Assembly (NCBI GenBank): GCA_964420995.1 | Contig: CAYQUX010000009.1 | Coordinates: forward strand, 62,001 to 126,000 | Length of the DNA stretch: 64,000 nt | Direction: 5' to 3' | From: Leptolinea sp964420995 | Lineage (GTDB): Bacteria > Chloroflexota > Anaerolineae > Anaerolineales > Anaerolineaceae | In this document: positions 50,620 through 58,627 of the stretch, piece after piece | Position numbering within the stretch: position 1 is the stretch's first letter | Layout of the letters: each line of letters opens with the position of its first letter | Program-made: the position numbers and the translations under genes | The notes under the pieces: generated by a model | Told to the model about the DNA's origin: nothing | The model's database searches: none | The model's input: the letters and a program-made list of their open reading frames with translations, nothing else

Positions 50620-52896
50620 ATGAAAGTGCTGGTCATCGGTTCAGGGGGACGGGAGCATGCCATTGCCTGGAAAATCAGTCAATCACCCCTGCTTTCCAGG
50701 CTGTATATTGCCCCTGGAAACGCGGGCATGGCCAGCCTTGGTGAGTTGGTCCCGCTGGCAGTCGGAGACGGGGAGGGCATTCTGTCTTTCGCGAAGCGCG
50801 AAAAGATCGACCTGGTGGTGATCGGCCCCGAAGCGGCCCTGGCAGCCGGAGTGAGTGATGTGCTGCAGGCGGGCGGGGTGACCGTCTTCGGGCCTTCACA
50901 GTACGCCGCGCAGATGGAAACATCCAAGCGGTTCTCCAAACAATTCATGCAGAAGCACGGCATACCCACGGCGAAATTCGAATCCTTTTCCAATTATGAA
51001 CAGGCCTGCCTGCACCTGCGTTCCGTGACCTATCCCATCGTAATCAAAGCGTCCGGTCTGGCTGCCGGCAAGGGAGTGATCCTGCCGGAAACACTGGATG
51101 ACGGTTTGAGGGCACTGAAAGAGATCATGATCGATCGGCAGTTTGGTTCTGCCGGAGAGGAAGTGGTCATTGAAGAACGCCTGGAAGGAGAGGAAGTCTC
51201 CCTTCTGGCGTTTAGTGACGGCACCAACCTGGCGGTCATGCCGCCCGCGCAGGATCACAAACGCCTGCTGGATAATGACGAAGGTCCCAACACTGGCGGT
51301 ATGGGCGCCTACGCCCCGGCCCCGGCGCTTTTTAAAGACGAAATTGCCGATATTACCCTGTCGGTCATGCAACCGGTGCTGGATGGATTGCGCGAAGACG
51401 GGCATCCATATGTGGGGGTGCTGTATGCCGGTTTGATGCTGACCAAAAACGGTCCGCGCATTCTGGAATTCAACGCTCGTTTTGGTGACCCTGAGACTCA
51501 GGCCATTCTACCGTTGCTTGAATCAGACCTGCTGGAAATTCTTATTGCCTGTACGCGCGGTGAACTGGATAAAGTAAAGATACGCTGGTCGGAAGGCTCG
51601 GCGGTTTGCATTGTGCTGGCTTCCCAGGGTTACCCGGCTCATGCCGAGACCGGATTTCCGATCCATGGGCTGGATGATATTCAGGACGGCGCGGTGGTCT
51701 TCCATGCTGCCAGCCAGCTCAAAGGCGACCAGGTTGTAACAGCCGGCGGGCGTGTGCTGGGCGTCACCTGCTGGGACGTCAACCTGCGCAAGGCGATCGG
51801 CAGGGCGTACCAGACCGTGGAAAAGATATCCTTTGAGGGCATGCACTATCGAAAGGATATTGGACACAAGGGATTGGATCATATCTGCTGTTCGTATGCC
51901 TATCAGGCGGCGGGCGTGGATATTGATGCCGGCAACCGCACAGTGGAGTTGATGAAAGAAGACGTGCGTTCCACGTACAATCCGCGCGTGTTGGCCGGTA
52001 TTGGTTCGTTTGGCGGCCTGTATGCCGCCGACAACCTGGGCGAGCAGCCGGTGCTGGTGGCATCCACCGATGGGGTGGGCACCAAAGTGGAGCTGGCGGC
52101 ACGCCTGGGGCGTTACCGCGGCATCGGCATGGACATTGTCAACCACTGCATCGATGATATTCTGGTGCAGGGCGCGAAGCCGCTCTTTTTCCTGGACTAT
52201 TTTGCCGCCTCCAAACTGGAGCCGGAGATCGTGGCGGAAATTGTGGCGGGCATGGCCTCAGCCTGCAAGGCAGCGGACTGCGCCCTGTTGGGTGGCGAAA
52301 CCGCGGAAATGCCCGGTGTGTATTGCAAACACGCCTTTGATGTGGCCGGCACCATCGTCGGCGTGATTGAGCGCGGACGGGTGCTGCCCCGCAAGGAAGA
52401 CATGCATCCCGGAGACCTGTTGGTGGGATTTGCTTCCAGCGGACCGCACACCAACGGCTACTCGCTCATTCGCAAGATTTGCGAAGGGGAAGATATGCTG
52501 GTCTACCGGGATGAATTGAAATCCAGTCTGGCTGACGCGCTGCTCGAACCACACCGTTCTTATCTTGGATTGATGGAATCCATGCGGCCGTTTGTTAAAG
52601 GCTTCAGCCACATCACCGGCGGAGGCTTTCTTGAGAATATTCCGCGCTGCCTGCCGGATGGGTTACAGGCTGTGATTGATACATCCGCCTGGCCGCGGCC
52701 GGCATTGTTTTCCTGGCTGCAGCGGAAGGGGAATATTGCCCCGCTGGAAATGTTCCGGGTTTTCAACATGGGTATCGGCCTGGTGGCTGTCATTGCTCCG
52801 GGCGACTTACCGGAGCTGCAAGCCGTGGTGCATGAACCCGTCTGGAAAATCGGGGAATTGACCGGCGGGCCGCGCGGCGAGGTGGTATTGCAATGA
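50620..52896 (+). CDS. purDM: PurD-PurM fusion: GAR synthetase and AIR synthetase
   Basis: A 758-residue fusion. Residues 1 to about 418 are PurD (KVLVIGSGGREHAIAWKI, GPNTGGMGAYAPAP, LEFNARFGDPETQ, and the closing FEGMHYRKDIGHKGL). From about 422 comes PurM (YAYQAAGVDIDAGNRTVELM, VASTDGVGTKVELAARLGR, LGGETAEMPGVY, ASSGPHTNGYSLIRK, HITGGGFLENIPR). The two activities are steps 2 and 5 of the pathway. AAGGAG 7 bases upstream. The last 4 bases overlap purN, so the order D-M-N equals that of the animal GART protein. Confidence 0.95.
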   Translation: MKVLVIGSGGREHAIAWKISQSPLLSRLYIAPGNAGMASLGELVPLAVGDGEGILSFAKREKIDLVVIGPEAALAAGVSDVLQAGGVTVFGPSQYAAQMETSKRFSKQFMQKHGIPTAKFESFSNYEQACLHLRSVTYPIVIKASGLAAGKGVILPETLDDGLRALKEIMIDRQFGSAGEEVVIEERLEGEEVSLLAFSDGTNLAVMPPAQDHKRLLDNDEGPNTGGMGAYAPAPALFKDEIADITLSVMQPVLDGLREDGHPYVGVLYAGLMLTKNGPRILEFNARFGDPETQAILPLLESDLLEILIACTRGELDKVKIRWSEGSAVCIVLASQGYPAHAETGFPIHGLDDIQDGAVVFHAASQLKGDQVVTAGGRVLGVTCWDVNLRKAIGRAYQTVEKISFEGMHYRKDIGHKGLDHICCSYAYQAAGVDIDAGNRTVELMKEDVRSTYNPRVLAGIGSFGGLYAADNLGEQPVLVASTDGVGTKVELAARLGRYRGIGMDIVNHCIDDILVQGAKPLFFLDYFAASKLEPEIVAEIVAGMASACKAADCALLGGETAEMPGVYCKHAFDVAGTIVGVIERGRVLPRKEDMHPGDLLVGFASSGPHTNGYSLIRKICEGEDMLVYRDELKSSLADALLEPHRSYLGLMESMRPFVKGFSHITGGGFLENIPRCLPDGLQAVIDTSAWPRPALFSWLQRKGNIAPLEMFRVFNMGIGLVAVIAPGDLPELQAVVHEPVWKIGELTGGPRGEVVLQ

Positions 52897-53498
52897 CCCG
52901 CGCCGGATTGGTGGTATTGATTTCGGGAAATGGTTCCAACCTTCAGGCCATTCTGGACGCCTGCAAAAATGAAGAATTGAGGGCGGATGTCAGGGCGGTG
53001 ATCTCCAATAAAATGGAAGCGTACGGATTGGAACGAGCCCGGCTGGCTGGAGTGCCTGCCATTGTAAAGATGAGAAATCACGGTGAGACACGTGAGGAAT
53101 ATGACGCTCAACTGGCTGATCTGGCGGCGGTGTATCAACCTGACCTGATCGTGCTGGCCGGTTGGATGCGCGTGTTGAGCATGTCTTTTCTCGGGCGGTT
53201 TCCCGGCCGGGTGATTAACCTGCATCCTGCCTTACCCGGTGCCTTTGCCGGGGTGAATGCCATAGAACGTGCCTATTCGGCTTTTCAAAACGGTGAAATC
53301 ACCCATACCGGTGTGATGGTGCACTACGTTCCGGATGAAGGTGTTGACCTGGGGCCGGTCATTAATCAGCAAATTGTGCCCATTACTCCGCAGGATACAC
53401 TGCAAGACCTTGAATATCGAGTTCATGCCTGCGAACATGAACTTCTGGTGGGATCGATTAAACAACTGATCAGATCATTGGAGGAAAGTTATGCCTAA
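52893..53498 (+). CDS. purN: GAR transformylase
   Basis: A 201-residue folate-dependent formyltransferase (step 3). Seen: LISGNGSNLQAILDAC, LAGWMRVLS, the catalytic Asn/His region RVINLHPALPG and YVPDEGVDLGPVI with the Asp. Normal length. Overlaps purDM by 4 and purH by 8 bases. Confidence 0.94.
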   Translation: MTRAGLVVLISGNGSNLQAILDACKNEELRADVRAVISNKMEAYGLERARLAGVPAIVKMRNHGETREEYDAQLADLAAVYQPDLIVLAGWMRVLSMSFLGRFPGRVINLHPALPGAFAGVNAIERAYSAFQNGEITHTGVMVHYVPDEGVDLGPVINQQIVPITPQDTLQDLEYRVHACEHELLVGSIKQLIRSLEESYA

Positions 53499-54990
53499 AG
53501 CGCTGCTGTCGGTGTATGACAAGACGGGTCTCGTCGAATTTGCCCGCGGGTTGGTCTCTCTGGGATGGGATTTGCTGGCCTCGGGCGGCACGGCCAAACT
53601 GCTGTCTCAAAATGGCCTCAAGGTCATGGAAGTTGCCGACTATACCGGATCGCCGGAGATACTGGGTGGGCGGGTGAAAACCCTGCACCCGGCCATTCAC
53701 GGCGGCCTGTTGGCTCGCAACACCGAAACCGACCGCGACCAGTTAAGCGCGCTGGGCTGGGACATGATCGACCTGGTGGCGGTCAACCTGTATCCTTTTG
53801 AAGCCACAGTAGCCAGACCGGGTGTGACCCTGGCAGAAGCCATTGAACAGATCGACATCGGCGGCGTAGCCTTGATCCGCGCGGCGGCCAAGAACCATGA
53901 CCGGGTTACTCTGGTGTGCGACCCGGCGGATTATCCCGCCGTTCTGGGCGGACTCAGTAGCGGCAGCCTGGATGAAGCCGCGCGCCGCAACCTGGCGCTC
54001 AAAGGTTTCCGGCTTACCTCGCATTACGACCAGGCCATCAGCCGTTATCTGGATGGCGGGGAAGGCGAATCGCTTTCACTGTACCCGGTGCAATCCTTGC
54101 GCTATGGCGAAAATCCGCATCAGGCGGCCGTGCTGCTCGGTTACAAACCCGGCGATACCCCCCTGGGCGGGAAGGTGCTGCAGGGCAAGGAACTTTCCTA
54201 CAATAACCTGCTCGACCTGGATGCCGCCTGGCGGGCAGTGGTGGGATATAAAAAAAGCAGCATTGTTATCGTAAAGCACCTCACGCCGTGCGGCGTGGCC
54301 TCGGATGATGACCAGGCCAGGGCATATAAGGCGGCTTTTGAATGCGATAAAGTATCGGCGTTCGGAGGGATCATTGCGGCCAATCGGGTGTTAGAAGCCG
54401 CCACAGCCGAAGCCATGGGCGACCTGTTCGTGGAGTGCATCATCGCCCCGGGGTTTGAGCCCGGCGCGCGGGAAATCCTCGCGAAGAAAAAGAACGCGCG
54501 GTTGGTGGAAATGCCCAACCTTGAGGTTGAACCGATGGTGGAATACCGATCCGTGGTGCGCGGTATGCTGCGCCAGCAGATTGACATGGGTGACCCCGAC
54601 CAGAGCGGCTGGAAAGTGGTGACGGAGAAGAAACCAACCGCGGAAGAAATGGCCGCCATGAAGTTCGCCTGGGTGGCCTGCCAGTATGTGAAATCCAATT
54701 CCATCGTGTTCGCGAAGGGCGAGGCGACCGTAGGTATTGGCGGTGGACAGCCCAACCGGGTGGATTGCGTGCGCATTGCCGCCGGGCATGCCGGGGAAAA
54801 CGCCAGGGGCGCGGTGATGGCCTCTGATGCCTTTTTCCCGTTCCCTGATTCCGTGGAAGAAGCGGCGAAATGCGGTATAACGGCTATTGTTCAGCCGGGC
54901 GGATCGGTGCGCGACCAGGAATCCATCGACCTGTGCAATAAACTGGGACTGAGCATGGTTCTTACCGGATACCGGCACTTCAGACACTAG
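53491..54990 (+). CDS. purH: Bifunctional AICAR transformylase/IMP cyclohydrolase
   Basis: A 499-residue two-domain enzyme for the last two steps to IMP. N-terminal MGS-like cyclohydrolase: ALLSVYDKTGLVEFAR, LASGGTAKLL, GRVKTLHPAIHGGLLA. C-terminal transformylase: GENPHQAAVLL, NNLLDLDAAWRAV, and the Lys-His pair IVKHLTPCGVAS. Ends GGSVRDQESIDLCNKLG and TGYRHFRH as usual. Confidence 0.96.
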   Translation: MPKALLSVYDKTGLVEFARGLVSLGWDLLASGGTAKLLSQNGLKVMEVADYTGSPEILGGRVKTLHPAIHGGLLARNTETDRDQLSALGWDMIDLVAVNLYPFEATVARPGVTLAEAIEQIDIGGVALIRAAAKNHDRVTLVCDPADYPAVLGGLSSGSLDEAARRNLALKGFRLTSHYDQAISRYLDGGEGESLSLYPVQSLRYGENPHQAAVLLGYKPGDTPLGGKVLQGKELSYNNLLDLDAAWRAVVGYKKSSIVIVKHLTPCGVASDDDQARAYKAAFECDKVSAFGGIIAANRVLEAATAEAMGDLFVECIIAPGFEPGAREILAKKKNARLVEMPNLEVEPMVEYRSVVRGMLRQQIDMGDPDQSGWKVVTEKKPTAEEMAAMKFAWVACQYVKSNSIVFAKGEATVGIGGGQPNRVDCVRIAAGHAGENARGAVMASDAFFPFPDSVEEAAKCGITAIVQPGGSVRDQESIDLCNKLGLSMVLTGYRHFRH

Positions 54991-54999
54991 AGGATGACT

Positions 55000-56484
55000 A
55001 TGGCGATAAATAACGAGATCTTTGAACAAATTGAATCGCTGACCTTTGACGACCTGCTGATTGAACCGGGCTTCAGTGAAGTTCTGCCTTCAGATGTGGA
55101 TGTGCATGCCCGCCTGACCCGCGATATCACTCTGAATATTCCGCTTTTATCCGCCGCCATGGACACGGTGACCGAATCCCGGCTGGCCATCGCGCTGGCA
55201 CGGGAGGGCGGCATGGGGATCATTCACCGCAACCTGTCACCGGCTGACCAGGCACGTGAGGTGGAGACTGTCAAACGTTCTGAATCCGGCATGATCCTGG
55301 ACCCCATCACCTTACCGCCCACCGCCACCCTGGCGGAAGCGGAAGAGATCATGGCGCGGTTTCATATCAGCGGCCTGCCGGTGGTCAACCTGGCTACCAA
55401 TAAACTGGTTGGGATTCTCACCAACCGTGATACCCGCTTCACCGGACCGGAGGATATGTCACGACCGGTAACCGAATTCATGACCTCTGAAAAACTGGTG
55501 ACGGCAAAGGTCGGCACCACGCTGGAGGAAGCCAAGGAGATCCTGAAGCAGCACCGGATCGAAAAGCTACCGCTGGTGGATGACAGCGGCCATCTGCAGG
55601 GGCTGATCACGGTCAAGGATATTCAGAAGCGCATGCAGTTCCCCAACGCGGCCAAGGATGAACGCGGCCGCCTGCTGGTGGGCGCGGCTGTCGGCGTGGG
55701 GCCGGATGTGGAAGACCGGGTGGAACGCCTGCTGGACAAGGGCGTGGACGTGTTGGTGATCGACACCGCCCACGGCCACACGGCCGGGGTGATCAAGACT
55801 ATCAAACGCATCAAGGGCATCAACCGCGGCATTCCGGTGATCGCCGGGAATGTGGTCACAGAAGAAGGCACGCTGGCATTGATCGATGCCGGGGCGGACG
55901 CCGTCAAGGTGGGCGTGGGCGCGGGATCCATCTGCACCACGCGCATCATCTCAGGAACGGGCATGCCGCAATTGACCGCCGTGTACCGCTGCGCGAAGGT
56001 GGCACATCCGAAGGGTATTCCCATCATCGCGGACGGCGGGATCAAGTACAGCGGCGACATTGTTAAGGCTATCGTTGCCGGCGGGGACACGGTCATGCTG
56101 GGCAGTTTGCTGGCCGGTCTGGAAGAATCCCCCGGCGAGACCATCCTGTACAGCGGCCGGCAGTTTAAATCCTACCGCGGCATGGGGTCGGTGGGCGCCA
56201 TGCAGGGCTACGGCAAGGACCGCTACGGAACCGGTCAGGGCGGCGGCAAACTTGTGCCTGAAGGTGTGGAAGGCATGGTCCCTTACAAGGGCACGCTGGG
56301 TGATTATGTCTATCAACTGGTGGGCGGATTGCGTTCCGGGATGGGATATGCCGGAGCGGCCAGTCTGGATGAACTGTACTCGAAAACGAAGCTGGTACGC
56401 ATAACCGGCGCGGGGCTGATCGAGAGCCACCCGCACGATATCACCATCACGCGCGAACCACCCAATTATCAGCGCGGGGAATAA
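55000..56484 (+). CDS. guaB: IMP dehydrogenase
   Basis: A 494-residue IMPDH converting IMP to XMP. Order: TFDDLLIEPGFSEVLPSDVD, two CBS domains (about 95-210; HISGLPVVN and HRIEKLPLVDD), catalytic Cys loop GAGSICTTRIISGTG, and flap PEGVEGMVPYKG. ATG 55000 is taken over ATG 54994 because AGAGG at 54989-54993 is 6 bases before it. It completes the operon, steering IMP to guanine nucleotides; purA is not here. Confidence 0.97.
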   Translation: MAINNEIFEQIESLTFDDLLIEPGFSEVLPSDVDVHARLTRDITLNIPLLSAAMDTVTESRLAIALAREGGMGIIHRNLSPADQAREVETVKRSESGMILDPITLPPTATLAEAEEIMARFHISGLPVVNLATNKLVGILTNRDTRFTGPEDMSRPVTEFMTSEKLVTAKVGTTLEEAKEILKQHRIEKLPLVDDSGHLQGLITVKDIQKRMQFPNAAKDERGRLLVGAAVGVGPDVEDRVERLLDKGVDVLVIDTAHGHTAGVIKTIKRIKGINRGIPVIAGNVVTEEGTLALIDAGADAVKVGVGAGSICTTRIISGTGMPQLTAVYRCAKVAHPKGIPIIADGGIKYSGDIVKAIVAGGDTVMLGSLLAGLEESPGETILYSGRQFKSYRGMGSVGAMQGYGKDRYGTGQGGGKLVPEGVEGMVPYKGTLGDYVYQLVGGLRSGMGYAGAASLDELYSKTKLVRITGAGLIESHPHDITITREPPNYQRGE

Positions 56485-56516
56485 TCTCCCGGCATACATA
56501 ATCAAAATTAACTATG

Positions 56517-56558
56517 AAGTGGGCCGGGTCACTTCAATGACCCAACCCACTTTTATTT
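56517..56558 (+). terminator. Terminator of the purine operon
   Basis: Stem AAGTGGG-C-CGGGTCA / TGACCCA-A-CCCACTT followed by TTATTTT. It ends the purB-to-guaB operon and faces the convergent oxidoreductase gene. Confidence 0.9.
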
Positions 56559-56570
56559 TCCATTTTTCTG

Positions 56571-57959
56571 TCAGACGCCAGCTTTTTCTACAACCTTTTT
56601 CAATGGCTGGGCCATCTGCACTTTCATCATGGTGTCAAATTTCGCCCGAATGAATGGGATATTGGCCAGAGGCGCGATGAACGTGTTCAGCAGCATGATA
56701 GGCAGGTCGTTCTGGGGGAAGGTCTTGTAAATTCCCAGGCGCCGGTAGGCTTTATGATCGGCCATGAAAACGGTGCGCAGCGGGCCGTAGATGTCATCAC
56801 GGAATATCTTTTCGCCGCCGATACCCAGGAAGGTACGCGGTTTCACATAACCCGCGCTGGCTTTTTCCAATGCTTCAGCCGCCAGTTGATCGACCTGCGC
56901 GTCAATATCAGCGGAGGAGCCGAATTCATCGCTGACAAAGCCGAGGAAGTTGGCGCGCTGAAATTCAAAGAATCCCTGCCAGACTTCCTGCAAATTGGGT
57001 ATCTGGCTGATGGGACCGGACACCAGCAGGGCTGCCTGCTTGCCATGCAGAACCGGAGTGTGGGTGTTGAAGAAAATGCGATCCGTAAACACTTTCCACC
57101 GTGATGAGAGCTGCCGATCAACCACGCGGCCGGCGTAGATCAGAACGTCCGCCGTCATCACGGTATTTTTGTAGAATTCGATGTAGTCATCCTTGCCGGT
57201 GTAGAAACAGCGGTTGGCGGAGCCGCACACCATGCAACCCAGGCAGGCACCTTTGATGTTCAACTGGTTGATATTGACCACTGTGGTACTCTCACCAAAC
57301 CGGCTTTGCAACCGTTCGATCATGCGGCCGAGGTTGCTGTGCGGATCGTCTTCGTCGTGCATGATCACGATCTTTTTTCCCTCGGTGGATAATTCAACCG
57401 GCGTACCGGTGGGTGTGTAGGTGAATTCACGCGGGTTGAGGGGAGGATAGACTCTTCGGGTGGGAACTTTATTCTCTACAGCCTGAAGAAAGGACCGGCC
57501 AAATTGGGTCAGTTGCTCACGGCCTTCAGGTGTCAGCAGGTCGTTCATATAAGGCGCAAATGAATCGACAAAGCGCATGTTCAGGTCGTCGCATACGGCG
57601 TGCATGTAATTGTGGGCGGTGTGATCATAGAAGTGGATGGAGGTGGACAGGGTGGCCGCATATTTCCCGGCAAAGGCATCTTCCACGTGCCGTTCGGAGA
57701 TCAGTTCAATGAAGCGTTTGTAATTTCCATGCACTGTTAAAACATACAACGGAAACGCCCACAGGACGGCATCCGACTGCCTGATCTCGTCGATTACCCG
57801 GTTAAAGTCTTCGGGGGTGTTTTCCAGATGCCTGACCTGCAGGGCGACGCTCATGATCTGAAATTTATGTTGGGGGAAGACTTTCTGTAGATAATTCACA
57901 TATTGCATGGTGACGCTTACTTCCCCTTTGGGACTTCCATTCAGTACGGCGATTTTCAT
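56571..57959 (-). CDS. Tandem flavodoxin-like NAD(P)H-dependent oxidoreductase
   Basis: A 462-residue protein of two flavodoxin-like domains. Domain 1 (1-165): KIAVLNGSPKGEVSVTMQYV (FMN-phosphate loop) and SDAVLWAFPLYVLTVHG. Domain 2 (about 195-400): KKIVIMHDEDDPHSNLGRM, then a four-cysteine cluster CLGCMVCGSANRC (about 240-252) like iron-sulfur flavoproteins. The last 60 residues are helical. It probably reduces quinones or aromatics using FMN. AAGGAG upstream of ATG 57959. A palindrome shared with padR lies about 20 bases before the start, so PadR control is likely. Confidence 0.78.
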   Translation of the reverse strand: MKIAVLNGSPKGEVSVTMQYVNYLQKVFPQHKFQIMSVALQVRHLENTPEDFNRVIDEIRQSDAVLWAFPLYVLTVHGNYKRFIELISERHVEDAFAGKYAATLSTSIHFYDHTAHNYMHAVCDDLNMRFVDSFAPYMNDLLTPEGREQLTQFGRSFLQAVENKVPTRRVYPPLNPREFTYTPTGTPVELSTEGKKIVIMHDEDDPHSNLGRMIERLQSRFGESTTVVNINQLNIKGACLGCMVCGSANRCFYTGKDDYIEFYKNTVMTADVLIYAGRVVDRQLSSRWKVFTDRIFFNTHTPVLHGKQAALLVSGPISQIPNLQEVWQGFFEFQRANFLGFVSDEFGSSADIDAQVDQLAAEALEKASAGYVKPRTFLGIGGEKIFRDDIYGPLRTVFMADHKAYRRLGIYKTFPQNDLPIMLLNTFIAPLANIPFIRAKFDTMMKVQMAQPLKKVVEKAGV

Positions 57960-57978
57960 TCTTTCTCCTTGTCATTTA

Positions 57979-57997
57979 TGACATGTCAAATTTGACA
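57979..57997. promoter_or_regulatory. PadR operator candidate upstream of the oxidoreductase
   Basis: Two interleaved perfect palindromes: TGACATGTCA (57979-57988) and TGTCAAATTTGACA (57984-57997). The centre of the first is about 24 bases before the oxidoreductase start. The same decamer recurs before padR. Confidence 0.65.
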
Positions 57998-58013
57998 CAC
58001 GTAGTTAAAAAAA

Positions 58014-58562
58014 TTACAATTCCGAAACAGTTTTCATGGCTGTTTCCAGCCATTTGAGATACATATGTTCGTACTGGAGTCCCATTTGCAGGGTGAGATT
58101 CCAGTATTTTTGATGTTTGGAAACACCGGGATCCTGCGGATGGCCATAGTGAGGGATACTTGACATCAGTTTCTCATAAGCATTCAACGTGGACTCATGC
58201 AATTTTTGCTGAAGAGCCAGTTCATCCAGCACCTGACGCGGGTCGCGCCTGCCGGAGAAAAATATGCGAACGAGGAAATCTTCCTTCAAAGGGGGGACTT
58301 CCGTCATGGGCGTGTCAAGCCAGTCGGTCAGCATTTTCCGGCCGGCATCCGTAAGGGTATACACCCGGCGGCGCAGGGCGTCATCTTCCTGTTTGAATAC
58401 AGACGAAAGCAGCCCGTCTTTTTCCATCTGGCGCAGGGTGGTGTAGATCTGGCTGTGATGGGCGTGCCAGAAGAAACCGGTGGAAGAGTCGATGGTCTGT
58501 TTCAGTTCGTACCCGGTCATGGGACCGTAATCGAGAAGACCCAACAGGATATATTTAAGCAT
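58014..58562 (-). CDS. PadR-family transcriptional regulator
   Basis: A 182-residue regulator with the PadR winged helix-turn-helix (LKYILLGLLDYGPMTGYELKQTID, then YTTLRQMEKDGLLSS and RRRVYTLTDAGRKMLTDWL) and a C-terminal helical dimerisation domain. PadR proteins repress detoxification or exporter genes and release on binding phenolics or drugs. Its promoter holds the repeated palindrome, so it is probably self-repressing. It lies between an ABC exporter and the oxidoreductase on the same strand. Confidence 0.9.
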   Translation of the reverse strand: MLKYILLGLLDYGPMTGYELKQTIDSSTGFFWHAHHSQIYTTLRQMEKDGLLSSVFKQEDDALRRRVYTLTDAGRKMLTDWLDTPMTEVPPLKEDFLVRIFFSGRRDPRQVLDELALQQKLHESTLNAYEKLMSSIPHYGHPQDPGVSKHQKYWNLTLQMGLQYEHMYLKWLETAMKTVSEL

Positions 58563-58568
58563 GTATCA

Positions 58569-58598
58569 AATATAACATGTAAATATTGACATGTCAAT
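58569..58598 (-). promoter_or_regulatory. padR promoter with overlapping operator
   Basis: On the minus strand TTGACA (58597-58592) and TATATT (58574-58569) have a 17-base spacer. The -35 hexamer is inside the perfect palindrome ATTGACATGTCAAT (58585-58598), and a further ACATGT lies at 58575-58580, next to the -10. The start would fall at or next to the ATG, so the transcript may be leaderless. Confidence 0.75.
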
Positions 58599-58627
58599 AG
58601 TGCGTTTTTTCGCTCTCAACTGGGCCG

